The translations under genes and the position numbers were made by a program. From assembly GCF_041245805.1 (NCBI RefSeq), contig NZ_CP162490.1, forward strand, positions 1,589,001 to 1,653,000: DNA of 64,000 nucleotides, in the 5' to 3' direction. This DNA comes from Xanthomonas sp. DAR 34887 (GTDB taxonomy: Bacteria; Pseudomonadota; Gammaproteobacteria; Xanthomonadales; Xanthomonadaceae). Shown piece after piece: positions 61,262-64,000 of this stretch. The stretch's first letter is position 1. Each line of letters starts with the position of its first letter. The notes beneath the pieces are model-generated. The model was not told the origin of the DNA and ran no database searches. It was given only the letters and a program-made list of their open reading frames with translations.

Positions 61262-61978
61262 GTGAGCCTCCCCGATTCCGATCTGCGTCCGGACCTGGAC
61301 CCTTTGCCCGACGACGGCACCGTCGTCACCGCCGGGCCGTTGACGCCGCCGGCGGATTCGGCCGGCACCGCACAGGATGCGCAGGCGCTGCGGCACAGCG
61401 TGGCCGAAGACATCCAGGGCATGCTGCTGGCGACGCTGGTGGCCTCGCTGGGCCTGGCAGTGTTCGCCAAGGGCGGACTGATGATCGGCGGCATGGCCGG
61501 CGTCGCGTTCCTGCTGCACTACGCGCTGGGCTGGAACTTCGGCCTGATGTTCGTGCTGGTGAACCTGCCGTTCTACTGGCTGTCGGTGCGGCGCATGGGC
61601 TGGGAGTTCACCCTGAAGACCTTCGTCGCGGTCGCCGCGTGCGGGGTGCTGACCGATCTGCTGCCGCGCTGGGCGCAGTATTCGACGATGACGCCGCTGT
61701 ATTCGGCGCTGGTCGGCGGCGCGCTGGTCGGGCTGGCGATCCTGTTCTTCATCCGCCATCGCGCCAGCCTCGGCGGCGTCGGCATCCTGGCGGTCTACCT
61801 GCAGCGCAGCCGCGGCTGGAGCGCGGGCAAGGTGCAGATGAGCTTCGACGGGGCGCTGATGTTGATCGCATTCTTCGTGCTGGCACCGCAGCAGGTGCTG
61901 TATTCGGCGATCGGCGCGGTGGTGCTGAGCCTGGTGCTGATGTTCAACCACCGCTCCGGGCGCTACATGGGCGTGTGA
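61262..61978 (+). CDS. YitT family membrane protein
   Basis: A 238-residue protein with a 50-residue acidic N-terminus and then five to six helices. GGLMIGGMAGVAFLLHYALG, NFGLMFVLVNLPFYWLSVRRMG and LVGLAILFFIRHRASLGGVGILAVYLQ (each in part) are typical of the YitT/DUF161 family, here of the short kind without the C-terminal DUF2179 domain. Function is unknown; some relatives are proposed transporters. The likely start is the GTG at 61262 (VSLPDSDLRP). The gap before it is about 150 bases. Confidence 0.85.
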   Translation: MSLPDSDLRPDLDPLPDDGTVVTAGPLTPPADSAGTAQDAQALRHSVAEDIQGMLLATLVASLGLAVFAKGGLMIGGMAGVAFLLHYALGWNFGLMFVLVNLPFYWLSVRRMGWEFTLKTFVAVAACGVLTDLLPRWAQYSTMTPLYSALVGGALVGLAILFFIRHRASLGGVGILAVYLQRSRGWSAGKVQMSFDGALMLIAFFVLAPQQVLYSAIGAVVLSLVLMFNHRSGRYMGV

Positions 61979-62477
61979 GCGGCAGGCCGCGGCGCCCGCT
62001 GCGCGGGGTGCCCGCTCGGTGCGATGCGTCGAACGGCGCAATGGATGCCTATGCCACGGTGCGCCGAAGCAGTCGCGCCGTTTACCGCATGCCGCAACCG
62101 ATTTTGCGTATGCCGATGTAGGACGTCGACGCGCATGCATGCCGCGCGGCCACGCATCGCTCCAGCGATCGCCACCATGCGGACATGGCCCGCATGCAGC
62201 GATCGGCCGCGGCTGCAACTGTCTACGGGATATCCCGCGTGTCTACGAAATGGCCTTGTGGACGCGTTTGTCGTCGGCGCATGCTGGCTGCGCAGGCGAG
62301 CGGCAGTACGCGCGAATGACATGACGCGATTCACGGGAGTCATCGTGCCTGCGATGGGGGAACCGATCTGGATTTTTTCAGCGCTTGCCGGTCCGGCATC
62401 GTGAGCTGCCGCATGGCCGCGCGCCGTCATGGGAAGGGGCGTTTTCAGCTGTCTTTCGAGTGCCGAAGGAGAATGCG
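61979..62477. other. Gap of 499 bases, no gene found
   Basis: No coding stretch looks real in any frame. The sequence has many GCATGC-like short palindromes (for example around 62085-62150), is less G+C rich near 62220-62380 and ends in the GAAGGAGA ribosome site of the next gene. It may contain the promoter of the lipoprotein gene. Confidence 0.5.
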
Positions 62478-63920
62478 ATGAAGCGTGCGATAGGGTTCGC
62501 GGCGTTTGTCTGTGTCTTGGTCGCGGCGTGTTCGGCCGTGAATCCCGGTCCCGGTCCGGGTCCGCTTGCGCAACAGGGCAGTGGTGGCGTGGTGCCGCCA
62601 AAGCCGGGACCTGCCGCCGGCACCTGCGTGCCGCCCGGATCGCCGAATTCGAACTGGTTTCCGCACGCGAACACGCCGGCGCCGGATTCGACCGATTTCG
62701 GCACCGACAGTACCAATTGCGACTTCCACATCTGGTCGTGGAACGCGTTCCTGTGGTTGACCCAGGACGTGGGCGGGCAGCCGCGTTTCCTGAGCATGAG
62801 CACCGATGGCATCGGCGGTGTCGCCGACGGTGTGCTCGATCCGTTGATCGGCCGCTCGCAGCAGGCGCGCACCGTGGAACTGATCGATCAGGCGGGGCCA
62901 GACGGCGTGCTGGTGGACCGCAACGGACGCGCGGTCTATTACTCGATCCACTCCAACGACGTGTTCGGCCAGTTCATCGCCAGCAATGGCCTGCAGGATC
63001 CGAAGAAGCTGCGTGCCTTCAATCCCGACGCGGCCTTTCCGGTGGGCAGCATGACCCTGAAGGCGGCGTGGAAGGTGGTGCAGCCGGGCGAGGATGTCTC
63101 GACGTTCTATACGCGCCAGGCGCAGATCGCCAAGCTGGGCACGCGCAAGGGCAAGATCGTGGCCACTGCCGATACCGAGACCGTGACCGTGGCGTTGGTC
63201 GGTTTCCACATTGGCGGCACGGTCCAGGGGCATCCGGAAATGATCTGGGCCACCTTCGAGCACCAGGACAACGCGCCGGACCTGCCGCAACCGATGGAGA
63301 AGATGCAGCCGAACGACATCGTCTCCGCCAAGGACTGGACGTTCTACCAGGCCGATACCCCGATGAAGCAATGCAATCTCAACGCGGCCGGCTCCGGTGC
63401 GCTGAGCTTGAACGCGCAGACGCAAACGCTGAGCCCGGTCACCCAGGTGTGCCGCATGGTGCCCTTCGGCGGACAGAAGCCGTGCCCCACCGGACAGGAC
63501 TGCAACATCGACAACATCAAGTCGATGAACGCCTCGGTCGATGGCCAGTTGAACGATGTGTGGAAGAACTACTTCGAGGTCGGCGCGATCTGGTTCAACC
63601 AGCTGGACGCGCTGCAGCCCAATTGCACCTTCCAGCCCGGCTCGGCGCTGGAGTGCGTGCCGACGGGAAAAACCTCGCCGCTGCTCACCGGTTCGGTGCG
63701 CCTGTCCAATTCCACCATCGAGACCTTCACCCAGGTGCAGAGCACGCAGGACAACTGCTTCGCCTGCCACAACACCACCCAGGTGATTTCGCCCGATCCG
63801 CGCGCGCAGTCGTTGCCAGGGCTGAACGTCAATCTCAGCCACGTGGTGATCAACGACTACTTCCAGGCGCAGCTGCCGCAGAAGGCGCCGCCGGCGCCAC
63901 GGCCGGCCTCGCCGCGCTGA
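62478..63920 (+). CDS. Lipoprotein with one heme c motif, upstream of a LodA-like gene
   Basis: A 480-residue exported protein. The lipobox is VLVAACSAV (Cys18), followed by a Pro/Gly-rich linker and a large domain starting near TNCDFHIWSWNAFLWLTQD. Only one CxxCH is present, CFACH at 427-431 near the C-terminus, and no Met follows it, so a classic Met ligand is missing downstream; HIS in NLSHVVIND may serve. Other Cys (for example KPCPTGQDC) may form disulfides. It lies 36 bases upstream of a LodA-like gene with its own AGGAG site, so one operon is likely. An electron-transfer partner role is inference. I do not know a family name for the main domain. Confidence 0.8.
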   Translation: MKRAIGFAAFVCVLVAACSAVNPGPGPGPLAQQGSGGVVPPKPGPAAGTCVPPGSPNSNWFPHANTPAPDSTDFGTDSTNCDFHIWSWNAFLWLTQDVGGQPRFLSMSTDGIGGVADGVLDPLIGRSQQARTVELIDQAGPDGVLVDRNGRAVYYSIHSNDVFGQFIASNGLQDPKKLRAFNPDAAFPVGSMTLKAAWKVVQPGEDVSTFYTRQAQIAKLGTRKGKIVATADTETVTVALVGFHIGGTVQGHPEMIWATFEHQDNAPDLPQPMEKMQPNDIVSAKDWTFYQADTPMKQCNLNAAGSGALSLNAQTQTLSPVTQVCRMVPFGGQKPCPTGQDCNIDNIKSMNASVDGQLNDVWKNYFEVGAIWFNQLDALQPNCTFQPGSALECVPTGKTSPLLTGSVRLSNSTIETFTQVQSTQDNCFACHNTTQVISPDPRAQSLPGLNVNLSHVVINDYFQAQLPQKAPPAPRPASPR

Positions 63921-63956
63921 CGCGCGCCCTCTCTTCCGGATCAGGAGCAAATCATC

Positions 63957-64000
63957 ATGTCCAGCAACGTGTTTCGCGTGCATCCGGCGATCGGCATCGG
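63957..64000 (+). CDS. LodA/GoxA-type CTQ-dependent amino acid oxidase, N-terminus only
   Basis: Only 14 complete codons are in the window: MSSNVFRVHPAIGI. The HPAIGI element is how LodA and GoxA-like proteins begin (usually HPAIGIARVGNS). Those are quinoprotein oxidases of lysine or glycine that carry cysteine tryptophylquinone and need a flavoprotein (LodB) to build it. The ribosome site AGGAG at 63943 is good. The call rests on this short motif and on the upstream heme lipoprotein. Confidence 0.6.
   Translation, partial: MSSNVFRVHPAIGI

Overview
This window is high-GC chromosomal DNA from a gammaproteobacterium of the Xanthomonadaceae, most likely Xanthomonas or a very close relative. The reasons are the metX-metB-homoserine dehydrogenase operon behind a SAM-I riboswitch, the pilT-pilU pair next to yggS/proC, a secreted GH18 chitinase with a LacI-type operator pair resembling the xanthomonad NagQ box, large TonB-dependent receptors, and several families of short palindromic intergenic repeats typical of xanthomonads. 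I saw no tRNA, rRNA, CRISPR array, prophage or intact insertion sequence. The genus call is by recognition, not by search.

Layout. 1-7.5 kb: an accessory-looking group with an aspartyl/asparaginyl beta-hydroxylase-like protein cut by the left edge, a prolyl-4-hydroxylase-like dioxygenase translationally coupled to a TPR-sulfotransferase, a TonB-dependent receptor and a secreted barrel-like protein. 7.6-16.6 kb: housekeeping and envelope genes (hslO, mtgA, a GT2 glycosyltransferase overlapping a CBS-domain gene, AsmA, a hemolysin III-type membrane protein, prfC, an M23 peptidase). 16.7-20.4 kb: the SAM-riboswitch methionine operon. 20.4-31 kb: chitinase, alpha/beta hydrolase, a propeller-GGDEF sensor, sdaA, a glutaredoxin-like protein and an amidase. 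31-33 kb: a YceI-cytochrome b561-YceI operon. 33-40.4 kb: two tandem paralogous hybrid histidine kinases with propeller sensors, followed by a duplicated scrap of the second gene's 3' end. 40.6-50 kb: two MFS exporters, hemE, a WGR protein, aroK-aroB, pdxH, an AAC(6')-like acetyltransferase and a BtuF-like protein, separated by REP clusters and two small elements with related inverted ends. 50-57.5 kb: soxR with a SoxR box, a D-2-hydroxyacid dehydrogenase, DUF4426, proC, an orphan secreted protein, yggS, pilT and pilU. 57.6-64 kb: a soluble beta-propeller protein coupled to a MASE1-GGDEF enzyme, two membrane proteins, then a lipoprotein with one heme c motif directly upstream of the first codons of a LodA/GoxA-type quinoprotein oxidase cut by the right edge.

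Many genes are translationally coupled by 4-base ATGA or GTGA overlaps: the dioxygenase-sulfotransferase pair, metX-metB-hom, yceI-b561, aroK-aroB, pdxH-acetyltransferase and propeller-GGDEF. The parts most worth follow-up are the two edges (tailoring enzymes with a TonB receptor on the left, quinoprotein oxidase with a heme lipoprotein on the right), the regular 56-base REP array with a small element inserted exactly in a REP loop nearby, the NagQ-like operators at the chitinase, and the tandem sensor kinases with a near-identical central block.
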